Shown in pieces: positions 25,868 to 33,061 of a DNA stretch of 64,000 nucleotides (position 1 is its first letter; the number at the start of each line of letters is the position of its first letter). The stretch spans positions 1-64,000 of IMG/VR virus record IMGVR_UViG_3300046656_000199. One strand, 5' to 3'. Both the position numbers and the translations under genes were made by a program. This DNA is from a virus. The notes under the pieces were generated by a model, which did not search any database, was not told the DNA's origin, and saw only the letters and a program-made list of their open reading frames with translations.

Positions 25868-25957
25868 ACGGTACGAATCAATCAGGGGTGGCGCCTGAAA
25901 CGGAGGCGATGGGAACGGTTGGTGACGCAGCGATAGACCCCAACTGAGGCAGTAGCG

Positions 25958-26320
25958 GTGGAACCTCTCTCGGTCATCATTGGGGCAGTGGCGACGGCTC
26001 TGGTCGCTATTCTCGCCGCCGTGGTCAAGTTCATCCGCGACCGCAAAGCCGCAGACGTCGAGTCGCAGGAAGCCGGGCAGAAGGTGCGGCAGAGCGACCA
26101 GAGTTTCATCGCCGACCAGTACCGCAAACTGGTCCGCGACCACCAGAAGGACGCGGCTGACCTGCAAGAACAGCTGGAGAGTCTGCGGGAAGCGTCCTCC
26201 CGCGAGGCACACGCCCTGCGGGATCAGTTGCAGGCCGTGTGCATGTCGGAGGCACTGTACAAGGAACGCTGTCGGGTGCTGGAGGATCAGGTCAAGGAAC
26301 TCAGGAGCAAGCCGCAATGA
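25958..26320 (+). CDS. Inner-membrane spanin-like protein
   Basis: 120 residues from GTG 25958. One N-terminal membrane segment (LSVIIGAVATALVAILAAVVKFI, about residues 4-26) followed by a long coiled coil (about 40-118). This is the layout of inner-membrane spanins, which bridge to an outer-membrane partner in the last step of lysis. It stands at the head of a block containing a holin-like and a protease gene. No lipoprotein partner was found in standard form nearby. Confidence 0.5.
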   Translation: MEPLSVIIGAVATALVAILAAVVKFIRDRKAADVESQEAGQKVRQSDQSFIADQYRKLVRDHQKDAADLQEQLESLREASSREAHALRDQLQAVCMSEALYKERCRVLEDQVKELRSKPQ

Positions 26321-26712
26321 AAGTGCTGCTCGTCGAGAACAAGGATGCCTGTATCGGCGCGTTGATGGCTCTGCTGACGTCGGCCGACAAGCAAGTCGAG
26401 GTGTGCCACACGCTCGAAGAGGCCGAGGTCCGGCTGACGAAAAACTCCATCGACGTGGTGATTGTCAGTCAGGAGTTGGCCGGCGAGCCTGATTTCTTCA
26501 AACGGCTGGCCGGCATCAGCATCGTGATTGTCACCAGCGAGAACTACCTGCAAAAAGCGATGCGCTGGACGCAGGAGGCCAGCGGTGCCCGGCTCAACGA
26601 ATCGGCGCAGTGGGCGTTCGAGCGCAAGGACGGATTCGAGCGGGCCGAGCGGATCGCCCGGCGCATGAAGGAGCGAACCGACGCGGCGGCATTGCTGCTG
26701 CCAGGAGCGTGA
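26317..26712 (+). CDS. Response-regulator receiver-like protein lacking the phospho-aspartate
   Basis: 131 residues; ATG 26317 overlaps the previous stop (ATGA). The N-terminal 85 residues follow the CheY receiver pattern: MKVLLVENKD (beta 1 with acidic pocket Glu7), DVVIVSQEL (beta 3) and ISIVIVTSEN (beta 4 with Thr/Ser). The position of the phospho-acceptor Asp is Ser51, so phosphorylation is unlikely. A helical, basic C-terminus follows. May be a pseudo-receiver that binds a partner protein. Confidence 0.55.
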   Translation: MKVLLVENKDACIGALMALLTSADKQVEVCHTLEEAEVRLTKNSIDVVIVSQELAGEPDFFKRLAGISIVIVTSENYLQKAMRWTQEASGARLNESAQWAFERKDGFERAERIARRMKERTDAAALLLPGA

Positions 26713-26718
26713 GACGTC

Positions 26719-27027
26719 ATGTTCCATGAAATCGTCAAGCGTCTCGATGTGATCGAGGCAACCCTGAAAGCCCTCCAACAACTGATCGGAGTCAAGATCA
26801 TGGCTACGCAAGCCGAACTCGCCGTACAGATCAACACCCTGACGGCGCAGGTCCAGAAGATCGCCACGGAGTCATCGAAGACGCTCCAGATGGTGACGGA
26901 CCTGCAATCCCTGATTGCGGCGGGCGGCACGGTCACGCCGGAGTTGCAGGCATCCGTGGACGCCCTGGCCGCGCAGATCAAGGTGACGGACGATCTCGTG
27001 CCGGATGCCCCGGCACCGACGCCGTGA
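26719..27027 (+). CDS. Coiled-coil hypothetical protein
   Basis: 102 residues from ATG 26719. Heptad-rich nearly throughout (LAVQINTLTAQVQKIATESSK, LQASVDALAAQIKVTDDLV) with an acidic/Pro tail. Common type of small phage protein; in the lysis block it might help the spanin-like protein, but no evidence beyond location. Confidence 0.55.
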   Translation: MFHEIVKRLDVIEATLKALQQLIGVKIMATQAELAVQINTLTAQVQKIATESSKTLQMVTDLQSLIAAGGTVTPELQASVDALAAQIKVTDDLVPDAPAPTP

Positions 27028-27102
27028 GTCCTTGCGGCGGCGGCCGGAGGCTTGAGAGGAGGCGCCGGCCCGCCGTCCGCAATCCCGTGGAGGAGACGTG
27101 TC

Positions 27103-27309
27103 ATGTTCGCCGACATCATGATTCGGACGCAGTGGAGCATCGGCGATCTGCTCATCGCCGTCATCATCATCGCGGCGTGCATCGGAATTGTGTACGTCGC
27201 CCTGCGCGTCTTCGGCGTGTCGATCCCCGCGTGGGCCGTGCAGATATTCTGGATCGTCGTCGTGGCCTGCGTTGCGATCTTTGCGATTCGCCTCGTGCTG
27301 AGTCTGTGA
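27103..27309 (+). CDS. Holin-like two-TM membrane protein
   Basis: 68 residues, ATG 27103 behind GGAGGAGA. Two hydrophobic segments (LLIAVIIIAACIGIVYVAL, residues 16-34; WAVQIFWIVVVACVAIFAI, 44-62) with a short turn and few charges, as in class II holins. One gene separates it from the secreted protease, so a holin-lysin pair is likely. Confidence 0.6.
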   Translation: MFADIMIRTQWSIGDLLIAVIIIAACIGIVYVALRVFGVSIPAWAVQIFWIVVVACVAIFAIRLVLSL

Positions 27310-27324
27310 GCGGAGGGATTCGCC

Positions 27325-27564
27325 GTGAAAGCGCCGCTGGTTCGGCCGATCATCCGGTCCGATACATGGGGCTACCTCGATCAGTGGTTCGTCCACGTTC
27401 GCGAGTCGATCGAGGAGAATTCAGGGTGCCAGTTCACGGAGCAAGACGCCCTCATGTTTGAATCGCTGGCCGAGCAGGTGCGGGAGAAGATCGCCTTGAG
27501 CGAGCGCGGTCGCAAGGCCGCTGAAGCATCGCTGAAACTGAAATACCAGAGGGTGAAATCGTGA
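27325..27564 (+). CDS. Small hypothetical protein between holin-like and protease genes
   Basis: 79 residues from GTG 27325 (CGGAGGGATTCGCC upstream). WGYLDQWFVHVRESIEE followed by helical, basic C-terminus. Overlaps the next gene by four bases (GTGA). Function unknown. Confidence 0.6.
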   Translation: MKAPLVRPIIRSDTWGYLDQWFVHVRESIEENSGCQFTEQDALMFESLAEQVREKIALSERGRKAAEASLKLKYQRVKS

Positions 27565-29057
27565 ATCGCATTCTCCACATCGCTCTGAGCATGGCTCTGC
27601 TGTCGCTGGCGGCCATCGTGGCGCCGGCTCCCGAGATTCAAGCGTTGCAGAAGGCGCCCGATGCCGTCGAGAAGCCGAAGGATGTCAAGGCCGACGCTCC
27701 TCCTCGTGCCACCGGTTACCGGCCCTCGACGCCCGCCGTCAAGCAAGCACTCCACGCGGAGCGGCTCGTCAAGCATAAGGGCCGCATGGCCTCGCTGGTG
27801 CGGGCCACCACGCCGCCGGCCGAGTTTGACGCGGCAGACATGGGCTGGGCCGGCGATCCCGGCGATCAGGCCGATTGTGGAAGCTGCTATCTGTACTCGA
27901 CCTGCAAGACCGCCACGACCGCTTTCGTGAAGTCCGGTTACGGCAAGGTCAACGAATTCCGGTTGGCCACGCAATACGGGATGGATTGCCACAACTTCGG
28001 CGGTTGCAACGGTGGTAACGGAACCGAGGTCATTGACTGGATGGTCAAGAACGGCTGGCCCGCCGAGTCCTACGTCACGGCGGACGGCCAGCAGCACAGC
28101 GACTATCCAGCGTATCAAGCGCGGAGCGGTCAATGTCGGCTTCCCGCGAACGCGAAAAAATGGTTCCCGAAAGACTGGCTGTTCATCACGGACGACCAGT
28201 CCGACAAGCCGGCGCCAGTCGAGAATTACAAAGCCGCGATCATGGCCTACGGGCGTGTCAACGTCGCCCTTGATGCGGGAGGCCAGTTCAGCAACTATAG
28301 CGGCGGGGTCATCACGTCGCTAGGTCGCAGCATCGACCACGAAATCAACGTGCGGGGATGGTCGGATGCCAAGCAAGCGTTCTTGCTGGAGAACCAGTGG
28401 AGCGGCTGGGGCGGCGCCAAGGAGAAGGGCGACTCCTGCGCGTGGTTGTCGTACAAAGCCGTGGCCGCGCTGCAAGATCCATTCGTCGTCTCGGCTGTGC
28501 CGTTGCCCCCACCCCCACCGGGTCCGAATGCCCCCGTGGTAACGTCCTCGTCGGCATCGGCTCAAGTCGGGGCGCCGTTCACCTACCAGATTGTCGCCAG
28601 CAACACACCGACCAGCTACGGCGCGTCGGGGCTTCCCACAGGGCTGACGGTGCAGGCCACGACGGGAGTGATCTCGGGATCGCCCACGGGCAGCGGCGTT
28701 TACCCGGCCACGGTGACGGCAACCAACACGGCGGGGACGGGGACGGGCACGCTGTCGTTGACGGTTGGCACTGGTCCTCCTCCATCGCCAGTTCCGGTGG
28801 GCACGCAGACGATTGCCCTCAGCGGCTTCGGCAAGAGTGACGGTGTGTACGAGGCCAACCCCGTAGGCACGGCGTCGACAATCATGGACATTCGCCGGCA
28901 GCTGGACGTTCTGTTCCCGCCGTTGGTGCCACCCCCGCCGTCGCCGGGCATCTCGCCAGAGCAGGCGGTCATCAACAAGCAGCAGGAAGCCATCAATCAG
29001 GCCATCCTGAAGAACCTTGAAGCGCTGAACAAGGCCATCCTCGGACCAGGGAAGTGA
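27561..29057 (+). CDS. Secreted papain-family (C1) cysteine protease with Ig-like domain
   Basis: 498 residues from GTG 27561. A signal peptide (residues 1-28, MNRILHIALSMALLSLAAIV) and a pro-like segment precede a C1A core: Gln103 and Cys109 in QADCGSCY, the family GCNGG motif at 148-152, His260 in DHEINVRGW, and Asn278 in ENQWSGWG. All catalytic positions are present. After a PPPPPP linker comes an Ig-like He_PIG type module (ASGLPTGLTVQATTGVISG), a second Pro linker and a helical C-terminus. Beside a holin-like gene in a genome without a visible muramidase or amidase, it may serve as the lysis enzyme. Confidence 0.8.
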   Translation: MNRILHIALSMALLSLAAIVAPAPEIQALQKAPDAVEKPKDVKADAPPRATGYRPSTPAVKQALHAERLVKHKGRMASLVRATTPPAEFDAADMGWAGDPGDQADCGSCYLYSTCKTATTAFVKSGYGKVNEFRLATQYGMDCHNFGGCNGGNGTEVIDWMVKNGWPAESYVTADGQQHSDYPAYQARSGQCRLPANAKKWFPKDWLFITDDQSDKPAPVENYKAAIMAYGRVNVALDAGGQFSNYSGGVITSLGRSIDHEINVRGWSDAKQAFLLENQWSGWGGAKEKGDSCAWLSYKAVAALQDPFVVSAVPLPPPPPGPNAPVVTSSSASAQVGAPFTYQIVASNTPTSYGASGLPTGLTVQATTGVISGSPTGSGVYPATVTATNTAGTGTGTLSLTVGTGPPPSPVPVGTQTIALSGFGKSDGVYEANPVGTASTIMDIRRQLDVLFPPLVPPPPSPGISPEQAVINKQQEAINQAILKNLEALNKAILGPGK

Positions 29058-29061
29058 AACC

Positions 29062-29280
29062 GTGAAAGGAAGCCGTGACATGACGTACAGCCTCGAATGG
29101 AACGGCGAGACGCCCCTGCCCTATGGCCGTGTGCTGCTGCTCGTGTGCCCGGTGGACATGGGCGTCTACCATTTCGCCTGCAATGCCGACGACGTGGAGC
29201 GAGCCGTCAACGAGTTGCGGCCCCTGTTCGCGGGGGCGATGTTGTATCAGGCCACCGTGCTCAAGCAGGAGCAGTTCTGA
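29062..29280 (+). CDS. Small hypothetical protein
   Basis: 72 residues from GTG 29062 (GGGAAG upstream); ATG 29080 (MTYSLEWNGE) with AAAGGA nine bases upstream is equally likely. Alpha/beta composition (VLLLVCPVDMGVYHFACNADDVERAVNEL). No family recognised. Confidence 0.55.
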   Translation: MKGSRDMTYSLEWNGETPLPYGRVLLLVCPVDMGVYHFACNADDVERAVNELRPLFAGAMLYQATVLKQEQF

Positions 29281-29495
29281 TGACGCCCGAGCAAGAAGAA
29301 CTGGTCATCGTCTTTACTCAGCCAGCTCGCCTATCCGACGAGCGCTTCAAGGAGATTCATCAGTATGCGATTCATTTTGACCCTGACTGCCCTGTGTGCG
29401 TTCGCTGGTGCGAGCCGTGCCCAGAGCATCGTCGACAGGCTCGACGCGCTGGAGAAGCAGACGGTGCAGATCAACGCTCTCAACACCAAGGTTGA
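29280..29495 (+). CDS. Possible small overlapping gene
   Basis: 71 residues from ATG 29280, which overlaps the previous stop and has AGGAG seven bases upstream. Contains a Cys cluster (CPVCVRWCEPC). The 3' half overlaps the secreted protein at 29365 by 131 bases, so it may be real only in its first part or be a chance frame. Confidence 0.3.
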   Translation: MTPEQEELVIVFTQPARLSDERFKEIHQYAIHFDPDCPVCVRWCEPCPEHRRQARRAGEADGADQRSQHQG

Positions 29496-29778
29496 TGCGT
29501 TGTCGGCCAAGGTTGACGCCCTGGCCGTGAAGATCGACAAGCTGGCATCGGCACCGACCACGCCGCCCACCGTCAAGACGCCCGTCGCCGACGCGGGCAA
29601 GGCGTGCGTGTGCAGCTCGGCCTGTACTTGCGGCTGCAACCAGGGTCAGCCGTGCGACTGCGCCACGCGGGTGGCGACGGTGCCGGCGTACTACTCGGCA
29701 CCGGCCTACTACTCCGCTCCAGCGTTCGGCGGCTTCCGCTCGGCGCGTGGTTCCTGTGCGTCGGGATCCTGTCGCTAA
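29365..29778 (+). CDS. Secreted cysteine-rich coiled-coil protein
   Basis: 137 residues from ATG 29365 with AAGGAG ten bases upstream. Signal peptide (MRFILTLTALCAFAGASRAQ), heptad helix (QINALNTKVDALSAKVDALA), then a Cys cluster (CVCSSACTCGCNQGQPCDC) and a Tyr/Ser/Ala repeat (YYSAPAYYSAP). Exported planctomycete proteins with such Cys clusters are common, so this may be host-derived. Function unknown. Confidence 0.6.
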   Translation: MRFILTLTALCAFAGASRAQSIVDRLDALEKQTVQINALNTKVDALSAKVDALAVKIDKLASAPTTPPTVKTPVADAGKACVCSSACTCGCNQGQPCDCATRVATVPAYYSAPAYYSAPAFGGFRSARGSCASGSCR

Positions 29779-29816
29779 CGGTACGGCACCCGTGCGGTGC
29801 TCACAGAGGATGGATC

Positions 29817-29990
29817 ATGACGAGTGCAACCTACGAGGATGGAGTACGCGACGCGCTCAAAGTTCTCGACGGAGTGGAGCCGCAGTATCCGGTACAGGTG
29901 CCCTACTCCCCGCCGAATTACGAGGACAAGGGCGCCCAGGCGCTGCTCGACGAGTGCCGGCAGGCGGTGGAGCGGCTGCTGAAGAAGTGA
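29817..29990 (+). CDS. Small hypothetical protein
   Basis: 57 residues from ATG 29817 (AGAGGATGGATC upstream). Acidic, with YEDGVRDALKVLDG and a C-terminal helix DECRQAVERLLKK. A short gene between two secreted/early-type small genes; no family recognised. Confidence 0.5.
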   Translation: MTSATYEDGVRDALKVLDGVEPQYPVQVPYSPPNYEDKGAQALLDECRQAVERLLKK

Positions 29991-30033
29991 GTGCCCACAG
30001 TGGAGACGCAGCCGATTTCTTTCAGAGGAGCAA

Positions 30034-30213
30034 ATGAACACACGCAACGTCTGGGTAGAAATCTGGAACGCCGAATTGAAGAAATGGGAGTCGCTGGCCA
30101 CATTTTCGACGGCGACGCTCGCTGACAACTGGATCAGGAAGAACGGCTACGGCACCGAAGTGCGCGTGGTGCGCGACCGCAAGAAGGCTGATGAAGCGAA
30201 GGTGAGTGCGTGA
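30034..30213 (+). CDS. Small hypothetical protein
   Basis: 59 residues from ATG 30034, preceded by AGAGGAGCAA. MNTRNVWVEIWNAELKKWES with a central helix and a basic C-terminus. Good ribosome site and codon use support a real gene. Confidence 0.55.
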   Translation: MNTRNVWVEIWNAELKKWESLATFSTATLADNWIRKNGYGTEVRVVRDRKKADEAKVSA

Positions 30214-30254
30214 AATACATCGGCGCGGCGGTATCCACAGAGGAGACGTAGCCG

Positions 30255-30485
30255 ATGACAGCTGAAATCCTCGAAGACCTGGCGGCCATCGTCGACATCC
30301 GCCAACGGCAGTACGACCGTGCCTTGCGGCTGCGCAAGGCCGAGGTCGCGTCAGACTCGGACGTCGAGGAGGCCGAAGCCTCGCTACGACTGGCCCGCGT
30401 CGAGTGGCTGCGGGCGACCGAAGAAACCACCAAAGGAGAAAAATGCCAACCGCAACAACCAAGTCGGCAAAAGCCGAAGTCGTGA
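30255..30485 (+). CDS. Small helical hypothetical protein
   Basis: 76 residues from ATG 30255 behind GAGGAGACGTAGCCG. Helical throughout (ILEDLAAIVDIRQRQYDRALRL, VEEAEASLRLARVEW), basic tail. Its 3' end overlaps the next gene by 43 bases. Confidence 0.55.
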   Translation: MTAEILEDLAAIVDIRQRQYDRALRLRKAEVASDSDVEEAEASLRLARVEWLRATEETTKGEKCQPQQPSRQKPKS

Positions 30486-30853
30486 AGCTAACCGGCCTGT
30501 CGGCCGAAGCCGTGAAGCGGCTCAAGGTTCAGTCGATCATCAGCCGCGTTACCGCCGAGACGGGCCTTCAGGCCACGCCGTCCTTTATCACGATCCTGCT
30601 GCAGCTCTTGCCCCTGCTCCTGCCGCTGCTGGCCGGCTGCGGCCTGGCCTCGCCGCAGGATGTCAGCGACCGGGCACAGTCGCCGCGACCGTTCGACCAT
30701 CTGCGGACGAGGCTGATGCTTCGCTCGGCATGCCGTCAGGTCGACGGGGACACGTCGTTCGTGACGAGCAATCTTGAGTCGTTCGCGTGGAGCTTCCAGG
30801 CCGAGGCTGAGGCGTCAACCGTGGAAGAGATGACGCTGGCACTGACGCCGTGA
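30443..30853 (+). CDS. Membrane protein with one TM segment and a lipobox-like motif
   Basis: 136 residues from ATG 30443 (AAAGGAG close upstream). A basic, helical N-terminus (TKSAKAEVVKLTG) precedes one very hydrophobic stretch (ITILLQLLPLLLPLLAGCGL, about residues 49-68) whose end, LAGC, resembles a lipobox. A signal this far from the start is unusual. If processed, the rest could be the outer-membrane partner of the spanin-like protein; this is speculative. Confidence 0.5.
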   Translation: MPTATTKSAKAEVVKLTGLSAEAVKRLKVQSIISRVTAETGLQATPSFITILLQLLPLLLPLLAGCGLASPQDVSDRAQSPRPFDHLRTRLMLRSACRQVDGDTSFVTSNLESFAWSFQAEAEASTVEEMTLALTP

Positions 30854-30869
30854 CAGGGGAGTAGGAGGG

Positions 30870-31016
30870 ATGTTCGTCGTGCATTTTCTGGAGTGGACAA
30901 CGCGCAACGTGAGTCGCAGGGTCGGCCTTGTGTTGCTCGTGGCCGCTCTTCCGGGCCTGCTGGCCGTTAGCATGTGCATTAACGCGGACCGTCTCTGGCA
31001 TGACGGCCGCTGGTGA
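30870..31016 (+). CDS. Small membrane protein
   Basis: 48 residues from ATG 30870 behind a strong GGAGTAGGAGGG site. One hydrophobic segment (VGLVLLVAALPGLLAVSMCI). Function unknown; could be a second holin or antiholin. Confidence 0.5.
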   Translation: MFVVHFLEWTTRNVSRRVGLVLLVAALPGLLAVSMCINADRLWHDGRW

Positions 31017-31049
31017 TACTGACTGATCCGAACCGAGGAGGGAAGAATC

Positions 31050-31220
31050 ATGAATCCCGAGACTGCCAAGGCGTTTGTTGACGAGTTCCTGACCTACCTG
31101 GAAAGCAAAACCGCGAACCCTCTCATCAAGCTGGCCATCGCGTCCGTCGACCATTTCGCCGACGGCGTGATTGACGAGTTCCTGACGTCGCCGGCCGGCA
31201 AGAAGTTTGTCACGGAGTAG
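31050..31220 (+). CDS. Small hypothetical protein with internal repeat
   Basis: 56 residues from ATG 31050 (GAGGAGGGAAGAATC). Acidic, with VDEFLTYLES and IDEFLTSPAG forming a short internal repeat. No family recognised. Confidence 0.55.
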   Translation: MNPETAKAFVDEFLTYLESKTANPLIKLAIASVDHFADGVIDEFLTSPAGKKFVTE

Positions 31221-31314
31221 TGCGCGACGGCTTCATGCGACGGCGCGCACGCCGCCCCGGTGCGTTGTGGAGAGCGGCTGGGGTGGTTTTCATTTCGCCG
31301 CAGGGAGGCTTGTC

Positions 31315-31821
31315 ATGTCCAGTCGTGCGCGCGGGGATCTGCTGTTCTGGGTCTTCATCGCCGCTCTGTTCGCCGTTGCCGTGTGGCTGTCGCAGGTCCG
31401 CGGCGCCCCTCTGCCGGCACGTCTGCCCGTCCCCGAGCCGACGCCGCAACCCGTTCCCGAGATGAAGCGCGTACCGTGGTCGGGCGATCTGGAGCGCTTC
31501 CCCGACATTGGGACCACGCGCGACGCCGTGGCCTGGGCGGATCGCCACCGGGCATGGCTGGAGTGCCAGCGTTCGCTCGATCTGGTCTACCCGGAGTTCT
31601 GGTCGGCATGGCTGCACGACGCGGACGCGGCCTCGATGCCGTGGCGCCTGCTGCTGGCCGCACAAACGCGCAGTTGGGATGGGGTCGGCGTGGTGTGGGA
31701 TCGCCGGGGCAATGCCGAGGCGATCGACTTGCTGGCCGAGGTGCTCGGCGCGGAGCGGTACGCCACCGGGGACATGCCGCCGGTCACGCCGCTGGTGCGG
31801 CGCTTCCGGCGGGGCGAGTGA
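31315..31821 (+). CDS. Membrane-anchored hypothetical protein
   Basis: 168 residues from ATG 31315 (GCAGGGAGGCTTGTC). One N-terminal membrane helix (LLFWVFIAALFAVAVWLSQV), a Pro-rich linker, then a globular domain with W-rich motifs (AVAWADRHRAWLECQ, YPEFWSAWLHDADAASMPW, RGNAEAIDLLAEVLG). Last gene of the long rightward unit; function unknown. Confidence 0.6.
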   Translation: MSSRARGDLLFWVFIAALFAVAVWLSQVRGAPLPARLPVPEPTPQPVPEMKRVPWSGDLERFPDIGTTRDAVAWADRHRAWLECQRSLDLVYPEFWSAWLHDADAASMPWRLLLAAQTRSWDGVGVVWDRRGNAEAIDLLAEVLGAERYATGDMPPVTPLVRRFRRGE

Positions 31822-31824
31822 GGG

Positions 31825-31950
31825 TTAGTATCCGCAGTACTCGCGATCAGCGCGGGGGCTGCGAACCAGCCGAGCGTACAGTTTGGCGTAGCGGTCGCCC
31901 TGCACCTGATGGCGTTTGGCCCATGCCCACCATTTCTGAGATGTGCTCAC
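31825..31950 (-). CDS. Small basic protein, leftward cluster
   Basis: 41 residues from GTG 31950, which has GGGAG about eight bases upstream; ATG 31965 would add five residues. W/K/R-rich (STSQKWWAWAKRHQVQGDRYAK). Last gene of the leftward cluster, ending four bases from the end of the rightward unit. Confidence 0.45.
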   Translation of the reverse strand: MSTSQKWWAWAKRHQVQGDRYAKLYARLVRSPRADREYCGY

Positions 31951-32010
31951 TCGATAATCTCCCATGTCACGTTGCCGAGATCGGCTAAGATTGCCACCTG
32001 TAGTTGGAAA

Positions 32011-32199
32011 TTACTCGCTGTCCACCGCCTTCACCGAGTTCGCGAACTCACAGGCCGCGTCCGCCGGTGTGCCGTCGTAGGGCCACGCGGCCGAGACGAA
32101 CCCGTACAGGTCGGCGCGGTTGTAGTTTAGCTCCGGGTCGATCTGGTTAATGACCACTTCGGCCTCACCAGCGAAGTCGGCAATCGTAATCTCGTTCAT
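32011..32199 (-). CDS. Small acidic protein, leftward cluster
   Basis: 62 residues from ATG 32199. Acidic (ITIADFAGEAEVVINQIDPEL...). Its leader has ACACGAACGGGAGA close to the start, the same element that precedes the gene at 32565, so the two are probably regulated alike. Confidence 0.55.
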   Translation of the reverse strand: MNEITIADFAGEAEVVINQIDPELNYNRADLYGFVSAAWPYDGTPADAACEFANSVKAVDSE

Positions 32200-32241
32200 C
32201 GTCCTGTCTCCCGTTCGTGTTTTTCGTTTCGTCTTCGTCGG

Positions 32242-32565
32242 CTAGTACAGCGTGGGCGGGCGTGGGCTGGTGCGGCGCGGTTCGCTCAGCCACTTCCGCT
32301 CCTGGGCCGTGTACGCTGGGCGGCCGGACAGCGGCTCGGCGCCGGGGCCGATAATGTCCTGAAAAATCGCGGCCATGTTCGGCGACTGGAGGTAGACCAC
32401 GAAATTCTGGTAGGCGTCCCAGTCCTGCGGCGACTCCTGAAGCCCGTCTTCGGCCGCCGTGAGCAGCTCGACGAACTCGTCAAAGCAGCCCTTTTCGTAG
32501 CCGGCCGCGTCGAAGCGGCACTCGTCCACGGTCGCCGCCTTGGCGAGCAGTTCGTTCGGCGTCAT
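32242..32565 (-). CDS. Acidic hypothetical protein, leftward cluster
   Basis: 107 residues from ATG 32565, chosen because GGGAG sits six bases upstream (an in-frame ATG at 32571 overlaps the site). Contains DECRFDAAGYEKGCFDEFVELLTAAE and AIFQDIIGPG. Function unknown; downstream of the RHH gene and a GACTATAGTC palindrome. Confidence 0.55.
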   Translation of the reverse strand: MTPNELLAKAATVDECRFDAAGYEKGCFDEFVELLTAAEDGLQESPQDWDAYQNFVVYLQSPNMAAIFQDIIGPGAEPLSGRPAYTAQERKWLSEPRRTSPRPPTLY

Positions 32566-32627
32566 CGTCATCTCCCGTTCGTGTGTTTCGTTCATCCATC
32601 CGACATAGGTATCTTACACCCTAGTCA

Positions 32628-32637
32628 GACTATAGTC
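32628..32637. promoter_or_regulatory. GACTATAGTC palindrome (operator copy 2)
   Basis: Perfect 10-bp palindrome identical to the one in the RHH promoter at 32885-32894, located between the RHH gene and the next leftward gene. Confidence 0.5.
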
Positions 32638-32641
32638 GATA

Positions 32642-32842
32642 CTACTTTGCCTCTTTTCCTAACTTTTTTTCCGATGCCGCAAGTGATGCCACGATCATGT
32701 ATTGTGTCATCGGACGTCGGTCGAGTTCGGCAGCAGCGCGGATTTTCTCGTGATCGTCTGGCTTCAGGCCGATCAGTACGGCCTTGCGCCCGGACAGTCC
32801 CAGACGCTTGCCGCCGGACAGGAGTTTCTTCGCTTTGGCCAC
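32642..32842 (-). CDS. RHH transcription factor / antitoxin-like repressor
   Basis: 66 residues from GTG 32842, behind GACGAGG and downstream of a good promoter. Core KAVLIGLKPDDHEKIRAAAE followed by DRRPMTQYMIVASLAASEKK fits a ribbon-helix-helix DNA-binding protein (strand, helix, helix). It faces away from the integrase. Two identical palindromes flank it, suggesting autoregulation and control of the leftward genes. No toxin gene was recognised beside it. Confidence 0.65.
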   Translation of the reverse strand: MAKAKKLLSGGKRLGLSGRKAVLIGLKPDDHEKIRAAAELDRRPMTQYMIVASLAASEKKLGKEAK

Positions 32843-32884
32843 GGTGGATACCTCGTCGTGAGAGATGGGGCAGTCTACCAGATA

Positions 32885-32914
32885 GACTATAGTCGGTGCC
32901 ATGTCAGCAGTCAA
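32885..32914 (-). promoter_or_regulatory. Leftward promoter with embedded palindromic operator
   Basis: Reading leftward: TTGACT (32914-32909), 17-base spacer, TATAGT (32891-32886). The -10 lies inside the palindrome GACTATAGTC (32885-32894), so repressor binding would block it. Confidence 0.6.
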
Positions 32915-32924
32915 CCACTTTCCT

Positions 32925-32948
32925 CCGTTATCGGATTTCCGATAACGG
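32925..32948. promoter_or_regulatory. 24-bp inverted repeat between RHH gene and integrase
   Basis: Perfect 10-bp arms CCGTTATCGG / CCGATAACGG with spacer ATTT, in the 219-base gap between divergent genes. Probable operator for a repressor controlling integrase or leftward transcription. Confidence 0.55.
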
Positions 32949-33061
32949 CCACCATCGCCGGATTCTCCGACACACCCATCCCCTACCGTCCTTGCCCCTG
33001 CCCGCACGTCGGGGGTACACTGATCCTGCCTCGTTCCCGTCACGGACGTCATCCTCTCACC

